Assembly: GCA_963706885.1 (NCBI GenBank) | Contig: CAVPNX010000011.1 | Span: 1 to 64,000 of the forward strand | DNA length: 64,000 bases | DNA from: Prado023 sp963706885 | GTDB lineage: Bacteria > Actinomycetota > Actinomycetes > S36-B12 > CAIYMF01 | Reading direction: 5' to 3' | In this document: positions 1-9,121 of the stretch, one piece after another | Numbering within the stretch: the stretch's first letter is position 1 | How the letters are laid out: every line of letters begins with the position of its first letter | The notes under the pieces: generated by a model | What the model saw: the letters and a program-made list of their open reading frames with translations, nothing else | Database searches by the model: none | Told to the model about the DNA's origin: nothing | Position numbers and translations under genes: made by a program

Positions 1-2
1 TG

Positions 3-1271
3 GCTGCGATCTCAGCCTTCCTGCCCTTCGAGGACGTGATCCTGCGCGTCTGGTACCCGTTGATCGCTGTCGCGGTCGCAATCGGTGTGCTCGGCTATGA
101 CCTGCTGGGCATCAACGTGACGGTGCGCCGTGCGTTGGTCTACCTGCCGCTCACCCTGGTGGTCGCGCTCCTGGTGGGCGCGATCTCGGCATTGATCAGC
201 CAACGGACCGAGGGGTCGCAGTACGGCATTGTCGTTGCGGCGGTCGCCATCGCCGTGCTGGTGCTGCCGCTCCGGGACGCGCTCATGCGGGTCACGGATC
301 GGCTTCTCTACGGCCGGCGCAGCGACCCCATTGCCGTGATGGGCCAGATCGGCAGCGCTGATCCCGAAGCTCCCGAGGTGCTGCTGCGCGTCCTGGCCGA
401 ATCAGTGCGCTCCCCGGGGGTGGAGCTGCGCGACGCGACCGGGGCGCCCGTGGCATGCGTCGGCACGCTCACCGAGCGCGCCCAATCGGTGCCTCTCGGA
501 GACGGGTCCGCGGGGGAGTTGGTGGTCTCGCCCCGGCGGGGTGAACGAACCCTGGATCCGGCAGATGAACGGCTGCTCGCCGCAGTGACCCCTTACTGGG
601 TCGCGGCCCTGCGCGCACAGGCGTTGGCCCGGGACCTCGAGTCCGAGCGGGAGGAGGTCATGCTCGCCGCCGGGGCCGAGCGCGCCCGCCTGCGCCAGGA
701 CCTCCACGATGGCCTCGGCCCGGCGCTCAGCGGTATCGCCCTCGGGGCCGAGGCCGCGCACGGCCTGGTCCGGACCGACCCCGACGCTGCCGTGACCTTG
801 ATCGATCGGATCGGTGTCGAGGCGACTGCGGCGACGGAGGAGGTGCGTCGGGTGATCGACGACCTGCGCCCATCCGCCCTTGACTCCGCGGCACTCGGCG
901 AGGCGATCGGGCTGGCTGCGGACCGGGTGGCTGCCCAGGTCAGCGTCGAGCTGGAGGGTGACCTCACGACCTTGCCGCCCGACGTCGCGTCCACGGCCTA
1001 CCGGATCGCTGCCGAGGCGCTGACGAACGTGGCGCGGCATTCGGGGGCCACCTGTTGTTGGGTGCGTGTCGGTCGCGTCCCGGAGGGACTTTCCCTCTCG
1101 GTTCGCGACAACGGCCGGGGCATCCCGGATCAGCGGTCGACCAGAGGCGTGGGGCTCGCGTCCATGCGTCGACGTGCAGCCATGCTTGGCGGGCGCGTGA
1201 CCGTCCTCCCGGTCGACCCCACCGGCACGGAGGTGTCGGCCATGCTCCCCGTCGCGCTGGTGAGCGCATGA
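3..1271 (+). CDS. NarL-type sensor histidine kinase (5' end outside window)
   Basis: The reading frame is open from the first bases, so the N-terminus lies outside the window; a GTG at 36 is the first internal start. The visible part begins with about three membrane helices, followed by a GAF-like linker. Next comes a HisKA_3 dimerisation domain with the motif RQDLHDGLG, whose His is the predicted autophosphorylation site (nt about 700). The C-terminus is an HATPase_c domain with an N-box (EALTNVARH) and G-box (DNGRGI, GVGLASMRRR). It overlaps the next gene by ATGA, so the two are translationally coupled and form a two-component system. The signal sensed is unknown. Confidence 0.93.
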   Translation, partial: AAISAFLPFEDVILRVWYPLIAVAVAIGVLGYDLLGINVTVRRALVYLPLTLVVALLVGAISALISQRTEGSQYGIVVAAVAIAVLVLPLRDALMRVTDRLLYGRRSDPIAVMGQIGSADPEAPEVLLRVLAESVRSPGVELRDATGAPVACVGTLTERAQSVPLGDGSAGELVVSPRRGERTLDPADERLLAAVTPYWVAALRAQALARDLESEREEVMLAAGAERARLRQDLHDGLGPALSGIALGAEAAHGLVRTDPDAAVTLIDRIGVEATAATEEVRRVIDDLRPSALDSAALGEAIGLAADRVAAQVSVELEGDLTTLPPDVASTAYRIAAEALTNVARHSGATCCWVRVGRVPEGLSLSVRDNGRGIPDQRSTRGVGLASMRRRAAMLGGRVTVLPVDPTGTEVSAMLPVALVSA

Positions 1272-1915
1272 GCATCTGCGTCGTGGTCGCCGACGACCAT
1301 CCGATGTACCTGCTGGGCCTGGCTGCCGTGCTCGCCCAGGCTGACGACATCGACGTCGTGGCCCAGGCGAGCAACGGCAACGAGCTGTTGGCAGCCGTCG
1401 CCCAGCACACACCCGACGTCGCGGTCACCGACCTGACGATGCCCGGACTCGATGGCATCGCGGCGATGCACCGGCTGCGGGACACCGCGCCGGCCACGGG
1501 CGTCATCGCGCTGACCATGCACGAGGACGACGAGTCTGTGTTCGCAGCCCTTCGGGCCGGCGCCCTCGGGTATCTGGTCAAGGGCGCGGATTCGGCCGAG
1601 ATCGTCCGGGCCGTGCGCGCGGTCGCAGCTGGGGAGGCGGTCTACGGCGCATCGGTGGCCCGCCGGATCCTCGCCTTCCACTCCGGGACGCTCGGCGGTG
1701 ATCCCTTCCCCGACCTCACCCCCAGGGAGCGGGAGGTCCTCGGCGAGCTCGCCGGCGGTGCGCGCAACCACGAGATCGCTTCCCGCCTCGGGTTGTCGGA
1801 GAAGACAGTGCGCAATCACGTGTCCGGTGTCCTGCTCAAGCTCCAGGTCCCCGATCGCACCGCGGCCGCGATCAAGGCCAAGGACGCGGGAATCACACCG
1901 CCTCGCAGTGGCTGA
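1268..1915 (+). CDS. NarL/LuxR-family response regulator
   Basis: This 215-residue protein has a receiver domain with acidic residues D9/D10, phospho-acceptor D55 (motif VTDLTMPG) and switch lysine K105 (YLVKGA). The C-terminal LuxR-type helix-turn-helix starts near residue 147 with LTPREREVL and continues to KTVRNHVS. The start at 1268 is chosen because its ATG overlaps the TGA of the kinase gene (ATGA). It is the cognate DNA-binding partner of that kinase. The regulated genes are not evident, since the next genes are convergent. Confidence 0.95.
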   Translation: MSICVVVADDHPMYLLGLAAVLAQADDIDVVAQASNGNELLAAVAQHTPDVAVTDLTMPGLDGIAAMHRLRDTAPATGVIALTMHEDDESVFAALRAGALGYLVKGADSAEIVRAVRAVAAGEAVYGASVARRILAFHSGTLGGDPFPDLTPREREVLGELAGGARNHEIASRLGLSEKTVRNHVSGVLLKLQVPDRTAAAIKAKDAGITPPRSG

Positions 1916-1986
1916 GGGGATGACGTCGGCGGGATCGCACCGGAGCCGCAGCGTCCGTGCGCTCCCTTGATCCGCTCCTCCGGGAG

Positions 1987-2028
1987 CCGTGCAGGTTCCC
2001 GACGCTAGAGGAGCGTCAACCTGCACGG
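1987..2028. terminator. Hairpin terminator between convergent genes
   Basis: Arm CCGTGCAGGTT (1987-1997) pairs perfectly with AACCTGCACGG (2018-2028), and inner arm GACGCT (2001-2006) pairs with AGCGTC (2012-2017), leaving a CCC bulge and a short loop. No T-tract follows. It lies between the response regulator and the leftward RES toxin gene, so it could serve both strands. Confidence 0.7.
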
Positions 2029-2113
2029 ATCATGGGTGAGGGTCGCTGGGTTGAGCCGGAAACGCTCTGTGCGGGGCCACGTGCCCGCGAGCCTCGAGCC
2101 GGTGGGCGGCTCT

Positions 2114-2821
2114 TCAGCGGATCGTGCTGACCTCCGGCTCCGGGCCGCCGGACCAGGTGAGCCGGAACCGTCCGCCGGGTCGTACGTTCGCCACGGCAGC
2201 GGGGCGGAAGCACGCGACGGCTTCGCGGCCCGGGTCGCGGACGGCCGGGTACACGACCCCGATCGAACCAGCGGCCAGGAGATCGGCGGCCACGGCTTGG
2301 CTTGTTGCGTAGGAGTCGGACGCGAGGCACTGCCGAGCTCGCCGGTCACGCGGTCGACGCAGGTCGTGCAGGGGCGCGTGGATGTCCGACAGGTAGTCCT
2401 GGTAGTCGGCGACGAGCTCCCAGCGGTCGATCTCCGCCAGCTCAACGCTCCGGTGGTAAGCAACCTCAGCCAGCGAGGTCTCAACGTGCTGGCCTGCGTA
2501 CCAGGCACCACGGTCGGGGCCGTTGAAGCGGGATCCGAGCGGATGGGGGTGGCAGAAGGAGGCGTTGATGATCCGCCAGTGCGGCACCGCGAACACGAGC
2601 TCGTCCTGGTGGATCCCGCCGGGCAGGGCGTCGGCCTGGGCCTGGAGCCGTGCGTTCGTGGCAGCCGTCAGGGCGACGAGGGCCGGGATGTCGGACTCCT
2701 CGTGGGCGAGGTTCGCGAGGATCGGCTCATCGGTGTCGGCGTACGTCGCTGGGATGAGTCGGTGCGTGTCGTCCCAGCGCACGTCGCTGACGGGGGGCCA
2801 CACCCGGGCCGCTGGGCTCAC
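2114..2821 (-). CDS. RES-domain toxin of a RES/Xre toxin-antitoxin pair
   Basis: The 235-residue product carries the RES signature: Arg and Phe in GSRFNG (R98), Tyr in GAWYAG (Y108), and ETSLAEVAYHR (E114). RES toxins degrade NAD+ (NAD+ glycohydrolases or phosphorylases such as MbcT). The GTG start at 2821 overlaps the TGA of the upstream antitoxin gene (GTGA), giving translational coupling in the usual antitoxin-then-toxin order. A longer in-frame extension upstream would lie inside the antitoxin gene and is rejected. Catalytic roles are taken from the family. Confidence 0.88.
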   Translation of the reverse strand: MSPAARVWPPVSDVRWDDTHRLIPATYADTDEPILANLAHEESDIPALVALTAATNARLQAQADALPGGIHQDELVFAVPHWRIINASFCHPHPLGSRFNGPDRGAWYAGQHVETSLAEVAYHRSVELAEIDRWELVADYQDYLSDIHAPLHDLRRPRDRRARQCLASDSYATSQAVAADLLAAGSIGVVYPAVRDPGREAVACFRPAAVANVRPGGRFRLTWSGGPEPEVSTIR

Positions 2822-3264
2822 GCGCCGCCGCGCCGTGCGTCGAGTAGCGCTCGGACGCGCTCCATCGCAGGGATGCCACCGCGCAGCATCACGTCCAGCG
2901 GGGTCGCACCGTTGAACAGGGCGTTCGTGTTGGGCAGGTGCACCCACTCGTCGGCCAGCTCACCGCCATACAGCACGTGCAGGGCGGTGTAGATGCCCAG
3001 CAGGTAGGACGCCCGGGTCAGGCGATCGACGCCCAGGGTCTTCGGCGGGTTCCGCACCCACGCATGCCAGCTGCTGGGGGAGACATCGCCGAGGAGTGCG
3101 CAGACCTGGGGCACGGTCAGACCCCACGCGTCGGCCAGACGGCCCATTCCACGCACGGCTGCGGGAGTGAGGCGCGCCTGCTCGGCCGGGTCGCGCAGGT
3201 CGACCCACGCCTGGGTCTCGAACCGGCTCGCGGGGTACCGGACCGATGCTGCCACTGCGGTCAT
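2818..3264 (-). CDS. Xre/MbcA/ParS-type antitoxin
   Basis: A 148-residue partner of the RES toxin. It has an Xre-like N-terminal helical region (GLTVPQVCALLGDVSPSSW) and a C-terminal antitoxin domain ending LFNGATPLDVMLRGG, typical of MbcA/ParS/Xre proteins that bind the toxin and repress the operon. The ATG at 3264 is chosen for the strong AGGAGGGATCACC ribosome-binding stretch just before it. A -10 (TACAAT) and two palindromes lie upstream and probably mediate autoregulation. Confidence 0.87.
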   Translation of the reverse strand: MTAVAASVRYPASRFETQAWVDLRDPAEQARLTPAAVRGMGRLADAWGLTVPQVCALLGDVSPSSWHAWVRNPPKTLGVDRLTRASYLLGIYTALHVLYGGELADEWVHLPNTNALFNGATPLDVMLRGGIPAMERVRALLDARRGGA

Positions 3265-3276
3265 GGTGATCCCTCC

Positions 3277-3309
3277 TTGCAGCTGCAATCCAGTTCTGGA
3301 TCGATTGTA
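3277..3309 (-). promoter_or_regulatory. Promoter and twin palindromic operator of the toxin-antitoxin operon
   Basis: Reading leftward, a near-consensus -10 TACAAT (3309-3304) is followed by the palindrome ATCCAGTTCTGGAT (3288-3301), which covers the expected transcription start. The perfect 12-bp palindrome TTGCAGCTGCAA (3277-3288) abuts it, just before the ribosome-binding site. Two adjacent palindromes at this place fit repression by an Xre-type antitoxin. Confidence 0.6.
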
Positions 3310-3526
3310 GCGCAGGTCTGGAGTACCGGCGAGGGAGGATGCGGGCTTGCCGCGACTCGCCCCGACGGTCAACGAGGCACTGGCCGCTGCGACCCAGCGG
3401 GCTCGGGCACTCTCAACCAGCTGACTGTGCCGTTCCGATCGGAGGCGATCGACCCGGGGCAGGCGACAGCGCGTGCCCGCGGGACTGCACCGAACACCCT
3501 GCCCGCCGGGGATCCCGGCTGCAGGG

Positions 3527-4324
3527 TCAGCCGGCGACGTAACCCGCCTGCAGGGCGCCGGCATCGTCGCGCAGCTCGAGCTGGTCCCCACGGATCGTGT
3601 ACGTGGTGACCCTCCCGAGCGCGGCGAGGTAGTTGGCCTCCTGCTCGTCGACGTCGGGCTCGCACGCCTTCCTGGTCGTGGCCAGCGGGCCGATCGTCAA
3701 GGAGTCGCCGGACACCTCGTAGGTCCCGTTGTAGGTGTTGCACCCGGCGTTGCCGGAGAGGGTGCCGTCCTCGGCGAACTCGGCGGTGACCATGGTTCCG
3801 GCCACCAGCGAGGTGACGGCCTCCTTGCCGTTGTTGATGCCGGTGGCCGACCAGGTGGTGCCCGTGAGCGTGACCGGGACCGACTCGGTGTACGACAGCA
3901 CGACCTGACCGGCTCCGTCGCTGAGCGTCAGCGTGCCGTCCGTGATCGCATAGGTCCTCGCCTCGCCCAACCGGGCGAGGTAGTCGGCCTCCACGGTGCC
4001 GGCATCGCCCTCGCAGGCCATCTGGGTGCTGGCCAGGGGTCCGATCGTGATGGTGTCCCCGTCCGTCGTGTACCCGCCGGTGAACCGGTTGCAGCCACCG
4101 GACCCGGAGACCTGGTCCGCGGTGAACTCCGCCGTCGGGGTCACGCCCTCAGGGACCGTGGAGAGCTCGGAGGCGCCCGCCGGCGCGTACTGCGCCAGGT
4201 CCCAGGCCGTCCCCGCCAGCGACTGGGGGGCGTCGCCGCCGGACCCGGAATCGGTCGAGCTGGCACACGCCGCCAGCGGGAGGGCCAGTGCGACAACCAA
4301 CGCCACCATGGTTCGAGCGCGCAT
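3527..4324 (-). CDS. Lipoprotein with two META domains
   Basis: A 265-residue exported lipoprotein. The signal peptide ends in lipobox LAAC with lipid-accepting C20. Two META (HslJ-like) domains follow, at about residues 35-145 and 148-260. Each holds the conserved pair of cysteine motifs: GGCNRFTGGY then QMACEG in the first, AGCNTYNGTY then RKACEP in the second. In E. coli, HslJ is linked to heat-inducible novobiocin resistance; the molecular role of META domains is unclear. The gene has its own start downstream of the DUF2889 gene, on the same strand. Confidence 0.88.
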   Translation of the reverse strand: MRARTMVALVVALALPLAACASSTDSGSGGDAPQSLAGTAWDLAQYAPAGASELSTVPEGVTPTAEFTADQVSGSGGCNRFTGGYTTDGDTITIGPLASTQMACEGDAGTVEADYLARLGEARTYAITDGTLTLSDGAGQVVLSYTESVPVTLTGTTWSATGINNGKEAVTSLVAGTMVTAEFAEDGTLSGNAGCNTYNGTYEVSGDSLTIGPLATTRKACEPDVDEQEANYLAALGRVTTYTIRGDQLELRDDAGALQAGYVAG

Positions 4325-5054
4325 GTCCAGGACTCCTTCGATCGATCCACCGTGCGGCTTGACTGCTCGAACCGGACGGTATCACCCGGTTCGGGCTCTG
4401 CTTCGGCGGCAGGACGCGGCGCGTCACGGGTCCGAGCTGTGCCTCGTCGAGGTCTGCCAGTGCGGGGATGGGCGTGAGCATTCGTCCCGGCCGCCAGCCG
4501 CGCTCGAGCTTCTGCTCGGCCACGCCGCCGACTGCCCAGACATGGCAGGTGTCGGCGATCAGGGGCAGCATCTCGCGAGCCTCGCGGTACTCCGGCGCAT
4601 CCCGGCCGCCCTGCCGCAGCCGGGCTGAGAACGCTGCCTGCAGCAGTGTCGGGGCCATGGACCTGGCCAGTTCGCGCAGGTGGGTGCAGCCGGCCGGCCC
4701 CCCGAGCCGCTCGCGGAGGGCCGCGTTCCAGCCCCGGCCGAGCGTCACGCCGACCAGCGCCTGGTGCGCATCGGCGATCTCGACGCACTCGGCATGCGGG
4801 TAGGTGTCGAAGTCGACCGTGACCGAGCGGACGACGAAGTCCGCCAGCGACACGGTGACGGCCAGCCCGAGGTCGTGGACGAGCGGCAGGTCGAGCGGAT
4901 CGGTGGCCCACGGGCGCTCGTCGCGCAGGCGGCCGGCGACCTCGATGAGGCCCTCGGGGGCATCACGCACCTCGATGACGATGGTCCGGCGGTGGTGGGG
5001 GGTGCCGGGCGTGGATGGGGTCGACAGGGCGGGCTGCGGATCACCTGGCGTCAT
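4149..5054 (-). CDS. DUF2889-like protein; 3' end uncertain
   Basis: It resembles the DUF2889 family: an N-terminal HHRRTIVIEV strand, EVAGRLRDERPW, then THLRELARSMAP and a LIADTCHVWA cysteine motif. The start at 5054 has an AGGAGG site 6 nt upstream. The open frame continues to 4149, overlapping the META gene by 176 nt, and its last 50 residues look non-coding. A single extra base near 4400 would move the frame onto the TGA at 4384-4382 and remove the overlap, matching the insertion errors seen elsewhere. Function unknown. Confidence 0.65.
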   Translation of the reverse strand: MTPGDPQPALSTPSTPGTPHHRRTIVIEVRDAPEGLIEVAGRLRDERPWATDPLDLPLVHDLGLAVTVSLADFVVRSVTVDFDTYPHAECVEIADAHQALVGVTLGRGWNAALRERLGGPAGCTHLRELARSMAPTLLQAAFSARLRQGGRDAPEYREAREMLPLIADTCHVWAVGGVAEQKLERGWRPGRMLTPIPALADLDEAQLGPVTRRVLPPKQSPNRVIPSGSSSQAARWIDRRSPGHARSNHGGVGCRTGPPAGGVCQLDRFRVRRRRPPVAGGDGLGPGAVRAGGRLRALHGP

Positions 5055-5197
5055 GCGAACCTCCTGGCCATGGGCCATGCCGGCCCTCATTGCCCCTGGC
5101 CTGGCCGTTCCACGCTACTCGCGCCCCAGCCCCTGCCCGCGCATGGGCCGGCCCCCCGGGGTCATGGCCGGGGGGCCGGGTTCATGGGGCGCTGCGA

Positions 5198-6046
5198 CTA
5201 CGCGTCGCGGCGCTTCAGGGCGACGGCGGCGCCGACGATGGCCAGCACCACCCAGCCGGCGAAGACCGCCATGCCGACACCGGGGCTGAGCAGCGTGTCG
5301 CCGGGATCCAGCGAGGTGAAGGCCTGGCCGGCGTTGGACGGCAGGTACTTCAGCACGTCGTCCCAGCTGTCGGGCAGCAGTGCGGAGGCCAGGGTCGGCA
5401 CGAACAGGACGGCCCCGATCACCGTGCCGATCCCGCCGGCGGTGCTGCGCAGCAGGATGCCGAGGGCCACCCCGATCACGCCGAGCCCGACCAGGTAGGC
5501 CGCCGTCCCGAGAACGGCCCGCGCCACGCCGTCGTCGGACCAGGAGACGGTCGCCGCGCCGCCGGCTTCGAGGATCGCCATGCCACCGAAGAACGAGACG
5601 AGGACCCCGACCAGGGCGACCGGCGCGACCACGCCCACGAACGTCGTGAGCTTGCCCCACAGGACGGGCAGCCGCTTGGGGACCGCGGCCAGCGTCGTGC
5701 GGATCATCCCGGTGGAGTACTCCCGGGCGCCGACGATCGCCCCGAGCACGGCCACGATCAGCACGGCGAAGTTGGCGCCGGAGAGCACCGTCGAGACCGG
5801 GTCGGTCCCGGCGAACCCCGGCGGGCCTCCCTGCCCCGCGGTCACCTCGACCTGCCCGCTTGCGGTGAGGGCGGAGATGAGTCCGAAGGCGATGAGGGCG
5901 AACAGCATCCCGCCGATCGTCAGCCAGGTGGAGCGCAGGGTGCGCATCTTGATCCACTCACTGCGGATCACCCGAGGGGTGGTCGTTCGGGCCGCCGTGA
6001 TCGCGTGCGTGCGGACGGCTGGCGGGTTCAGGGTTGCGGCGCTCAT
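5198..6046 (-). CDS. ABC-2 type exporter permease
   Basis: A 282-residue integral membrane protein with about six helices, starting with a cytoplasmic segment (IRSEWIKMRTLRSTW) typical of ABC-2 permeases that partner DrrA/BcrA-like ATPases. The conserved GAREYSTGMIRTTL segment is present. The ATG at 6046 overlaps the TGA of the ATPase gene by one base (TGATG). With the ATPase it forms an exporter whose substrate, often a lipid, peptide or antibiotic, cannot be told from sequence. The two-component system just upstream on the same strand probably controls it. Confidence 0.9.
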   Translation of the reverse strand: MSAATLNPPAVRTHAITAARTTTPRVIRSEWIKMRTLRSTWLTIGGMLFALIAFGLISALTASGQVEVTAGQGGPPGFAGTDPVSTVLSGANFAVLIVAVLGAIVGAREYSTGMIRTTLAAVPKRLPVLWGKLTTFVGVVAPVALVGVLVSFFGGMAILEAGGAATVSWSDDGVARAVLGTAAYLVGLGVIGVALGILLRSTAGGIGTVIGAVLFVPTLASALLPDSWDDVLKYLPSNAGQAFTSLDPGDTLLSPGVGMAVFAGWVVLAIVGAAVALKRRDA

Positions 6047-6975
6047 CAGGCTGCCGTCCTCTCGTTCGTCTCGGTCGAGCCGTGGTACTCCACGGCGTCG
6101 CGGGTCAGCTCCATGAAGGCCTCCTCGAGGGAGGGGGCGATGTCGACGAGCTCGTGCAGGACGAGCCCCTCGCGTGCTGCGATCTCGCCGACCTGTGCGG
6201 CCGGCATCCCCGAGACCTCCAGGTGTCCGGGAGCGTTGGACGACACGGTGACTCCGGGGCCGGCGAGCAGGTTGTGCAGGCGCACGGCGTCGGGGGAGGA
6301 GACCCGGACCGCGTTCTGCGAGGAGGCCGCGATGAAGTCCGCCATGGACATGTCCGCCAGGACCGTGCCACGGCCGACCACGATCAGGTGCTCGGCGGTC
6401 ATCTCCATCTCGCTCATGAGGTGCGAGGACACGAACACGGTCCGCCCCTCGTCGGCCAGCTCGCGCAGCAGGGTGCGGATCCACTTGATGCCGTCGGGGT
6501 CCAGGCCGTTGACCGGCTCGTCGAGCATGACGGTCTGCGGGTCGCCCAGCAGGGCGGTGGCGATGCCCAGGCGCTGGCCCATGCCCAGCGAGAACCCGCC
6601 GGCACCCTTGCTCGCCACCTCGGCCAGGCCGACGAGCTCGAGCAGGTGGTCCACCCGGTTCGCGCCCACTCCGATCGTCGCCCCGAGGGCGAGCAGGTGG
6701 TTGCGCGCCGTGCGGCCCTTGTCGATCGCCCGGGCCTCCAGCAGGGCGCCGATCTCAGCCAGCGGCGACGCGGACTCCATGTACGGATGGCCGTTGACGG
6801 TGGCCGTCCCGGACGTGGGCCGGTCGAGGCCCAGGATCATCCGCATCGTCGTGGACTTCCCAGCGCCGTTGGGCCCGAGGAATCCGGTGACGATGCCCGG
6901 CTGGACGGTGAAGCTCATGTCGTCGACGGCGAGGACGTCGCCGTAGCGCTTGGTCAGGTTGCGAACCTCGATCAC
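6046..6975 (-). CDS. ABC transporter ATP-binding protein
   Basis: About 309 residues with Walker A GPNGAGKST, signature FSLGMGQRLG, Walker B TVMLDEP and the D-loop/H-loop segment ending FVSSHLMSEME. This is the BcrA/DrrA-like ATPase that powers the adjacent permease. I chose GTG 6975 (VIEVRNLTKRYG) because a GGGAGAG site precedes it and the family normally begins at this point; an in-frame ATG at 7017 would add 14 residues. The C-terminal 90 residues form the usual DrrA-type regulatory extension. Confidence 0.92.
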   Translation of the reverse strand: MIEVRNLTKRYGDVLAVDDMSFTVQPGIVTGFLGPNGAGKSTTMRMILGLDRPTSGTATVNGHPYMESASPLAEIGALLEARAIDKGRTARNHLLALGATIGVGANRVDHLLELVGLAEVASKGAGGFSLGMGQRLGIATALLGDPQTVMLDEPVNGLDPDGIKWIRTLLRELADEGRTVFVSSHLMSEMEMTAEHLIVVGRGTVLADMSMADFIAASSQNAVRVSSPDAVRLHNLLAGPGVTVSSNAPGHLEVSGMPAAQVGEIAAREGLVLHELVDIAPSLEEAFMELTRDAVEYHGSTETNERTAA

Positions 6976-7106
6976 GATCTCTCCCTGGTCCTGGCCCCCG
7001 GCGGCTCCGGTGGGCATGGATCAAGGTTCGCAATCGGGGCAGCGAGTCCGCGTCTGCCAGATGCAGGCTCCTGCAGGTACTGCGGCTGCGGTAGTGCGCA
7101 GTGGGT

Positions 7107-7778
7107 TCAGGCGTCGCCGGCCCGGACCAGGCCGCTCTGGTAGGCGATGACCACCAGCTGGGCGCGGTCGCGGGCGCCGAGCTTGGTCATGGCGCGGTTC
7201 ACGTGGGTCTTGGCGGTCAGCGGCGAGAGGTAGAGCTGCTCGGCGATCTGGTCGTTGCTCAACCCGCGCCCGACCATCGCCACGATCTCGCGCTCCCGAT
7301 CGGTCAGGACCTCGAGCTCCGCCGGGCTGGTCGTCAGCTGGACCTCGGAGGGCTGCGCGAGGAACCGGTCGATCAGCGCCCGGGTGGCCCGCGGGGACAG
7401 CAGCGAGTCGCCCGCCGCGACGACCCGCACCGCGTCGAGCAGCTCGGTGGGCTCCACACCCTTGCCGAGGAAGCCACCCGCCCCGGCGCGCAGGGCGGCG
7501 ACCACGTACTCGTCGGCCTCGAACGTGGTGAGGATCAGCACGTGCACGCCGGCCAGATCCGGGTTCGCGCTGATCTGCTCGGTCGCCTGCAGGCCATCGA
7601 GCTGCGGCATCCGGATGTCCATCAGCACGACATCCGGGGCCAGGGCGATGCACTGGCGCAGGGCGTCGGCCCCGTCGATCGCCTCGCCCACCACCTCGAG
7701 GTCGGCAGCGGAGTTGATCAGGGCGGCGAAGCCGGCGCGGATGAGTGCCTGGTCGTCGGCGATGAGCACGCGGATCAT
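7107..7778 (-). CDS. NarL/LuxR-family response regulator
   Basis: A 223-residue regulator: receiver domain with D54 (LMDIRMPQLDG) and switch lysine in GFLGKGV, then a LuxR HTH starting LTDREREIVAMV and ending TAKTHVNRAMTKL. Its ATG at 7778 overlaps the stop of the histidine kinase gene (ATGA). The order kinase, regulator, ATPase, permease is the standard arrangement in which the two-component system switches on a neighbouring ABC exporter. Confidence 0.95.
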   Translation of the reverse strand: MIRVLIADDQALIRAGFAALINSAADLEVVGEAIDGADALRQCIALAPDVVLMDIRMPQLDGLQATEQISANPDLAGVHVLILTTFEADEYVVAALRAGAGGFLGKGVEPTELLDAVRVVAAGDSLLSPRATRALIDRFLAQPSEVQLTTSPAELEVLTDREREIVAMVGRGLSNDQIAEQLYLSPLTAKTHVNRAMTKLGARDRAQLVVIAYQSGLVRAGDA

Positions 7779-8991
7779 GGGCGCTCCAGGGGCAGGTCGA
7801 CTCGGATGTGGAACCGCTCGCCCTCGGTGATGGTCAGCGTCCCTCCGGTTGCGGCCACGCGCTCGCGCATCCCGATCAGGCCGTGACCGGTGGTCCTGCC
7901 GGGGGCGTGGCACGGCGCCGGGCGCCGACAGGTTCGGCGACCGGGATTGCTCACCTCGACGTGCAGCGTCTGCCCCTCCTCCATGAGGACCACGCGGGCC
8001 GTCCCCGTCCCGTACCTGCCCGCGTTGGTCAGCGCCTCCTGGATCACGCGGTACGCCGTCGAGCCCGGTCGTGGTCGGGAGGTCGCGCGCGCCCACACGG
8101 TCATCGAGATCGACATCGAGCCCGGCCGAGCGCATCCGGGCGACCAGTCCCGGGATCTCCGTGAGCCCCGGGGTGGGTGGCTCGACGAGCTGGGCGTTGC
8201 CCTCCGTGCGCAGCAGCCCGACCATCACGCGCATCTCCTCGATCACCTGCTGGCTGGCCGCGCGCACGTGCACGAGCGCCTCCCGGGCGGCCGGGGGGTC
8301 GGACTCGACCAGGTGCGCGGCAACGCCCGGCCTGGACGTTGATCACCGACACGTGATGGGCGACCGCGTCATGGAGCTCGCGTGCGATCCGCAGCCGCTC
8401 CTCGGCGACGCGGCGGCGCGCCTCCTCCTCGCGCGAGGCCTCGGCTGCCTCTGCCCGCGCGAGTGCGGAGGCGACCGACTCCCGCTGGTTGCGCACCGAG
8501 TCGCCGACCGCTGCGGCCAGGGCGCTGAACGCCGCCAGGGCGTAGGTGCCGTCGCTGCCGATCGAGCCCTCCATGACGAACAACGTGGGGATGATGAGGG
8601 TGACGGCCGTGGCCGCCGCCACGATCACCGCCGTCCGGCGGTTGGTGCGCACGGCGACCGTGTAGACCGACACCATCAGCGCGGCGAGGCAGCGGGAGGG
8701 CAGATGCGTGAGCAGGGTGTCGGTGGCGGTCAGCGCGAGGATGGCCAGCCAGATCGCCACCGGCCACTGGCGACGCCACACCAGCAGGGCGCTCGCGCCG
8801 GCCACCAGCGCGATCGACTCCCACCCCCGGGCGGCGAGCTCGGCGGGGTCGAACGCGGCGGTCCGTTCGACCGCCCGGCCGGCCGGCGGCAGGTAGAGGC
8901 AGGCGACGAACACGCCCGCCGCGATGACCAGGTCGACGGGGGCCACGCGGGAACCCAGTCGCGCCGCCATCCGATCAGCCCACCCCTGCAT
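7775..8991 (-). CDS. Sensor histidine kinase interrupted by two single-base insertions
   Basis: The gene reads in three successive frames. The N-terminal part (8991 to about 8328) has 4-5 membrane helices and a HisKA_3 box ARELHDAVAHH. Removing one G at 8326-8328 continues as AGVAAHLVESDPPAAREAL and the helical dimerisation region. Removing one G at 8064-8066 continues as TAYRVIQEALTNAGRYG (N-box) and GHGLIGMRERVAATGG (G-box). Both shifts are extra bases in GCCCGG context, so the intact protein is about 405 residues. ATG 8991 has TATCGT 7 nt upstream, suggesting a leaderless start. Sequencing error is more likely than decay. Confidence 0.85.
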
Positions 8992-9107
8992 GCGGATCAC
9001 GATAGGGGCATGGGCCACCCCGGCGCGCCCACCGCGCGCGGTATCCCCACCTACCGCAGGCGCAGTACTCCGGCCCACGCGCGGCAGGGAATGCCCCTGG
9101 GGCGGAG

Positions 9108-9113
9108 TAGGTT
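9108..9113 (+). promoter_or_regulatory. -10 element of a leaderless transcript
   Basis: TAGGTT ends 8 nt before the GTG start of the DHA2 exporter gene, so transcription should begin at or next to the start codon. No Shine-Dalgarno sequence is visible, which fits leaderless initiation. Confidence 0.5.
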
Positions 9114-9121
9114 GTGCCCCC

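Noticed and set aside
402..1412. Long leftward open frame over the sensor kinase
   Set aside because: No family motif; kinase and regulator motifs on the plus strand account for the sequence.
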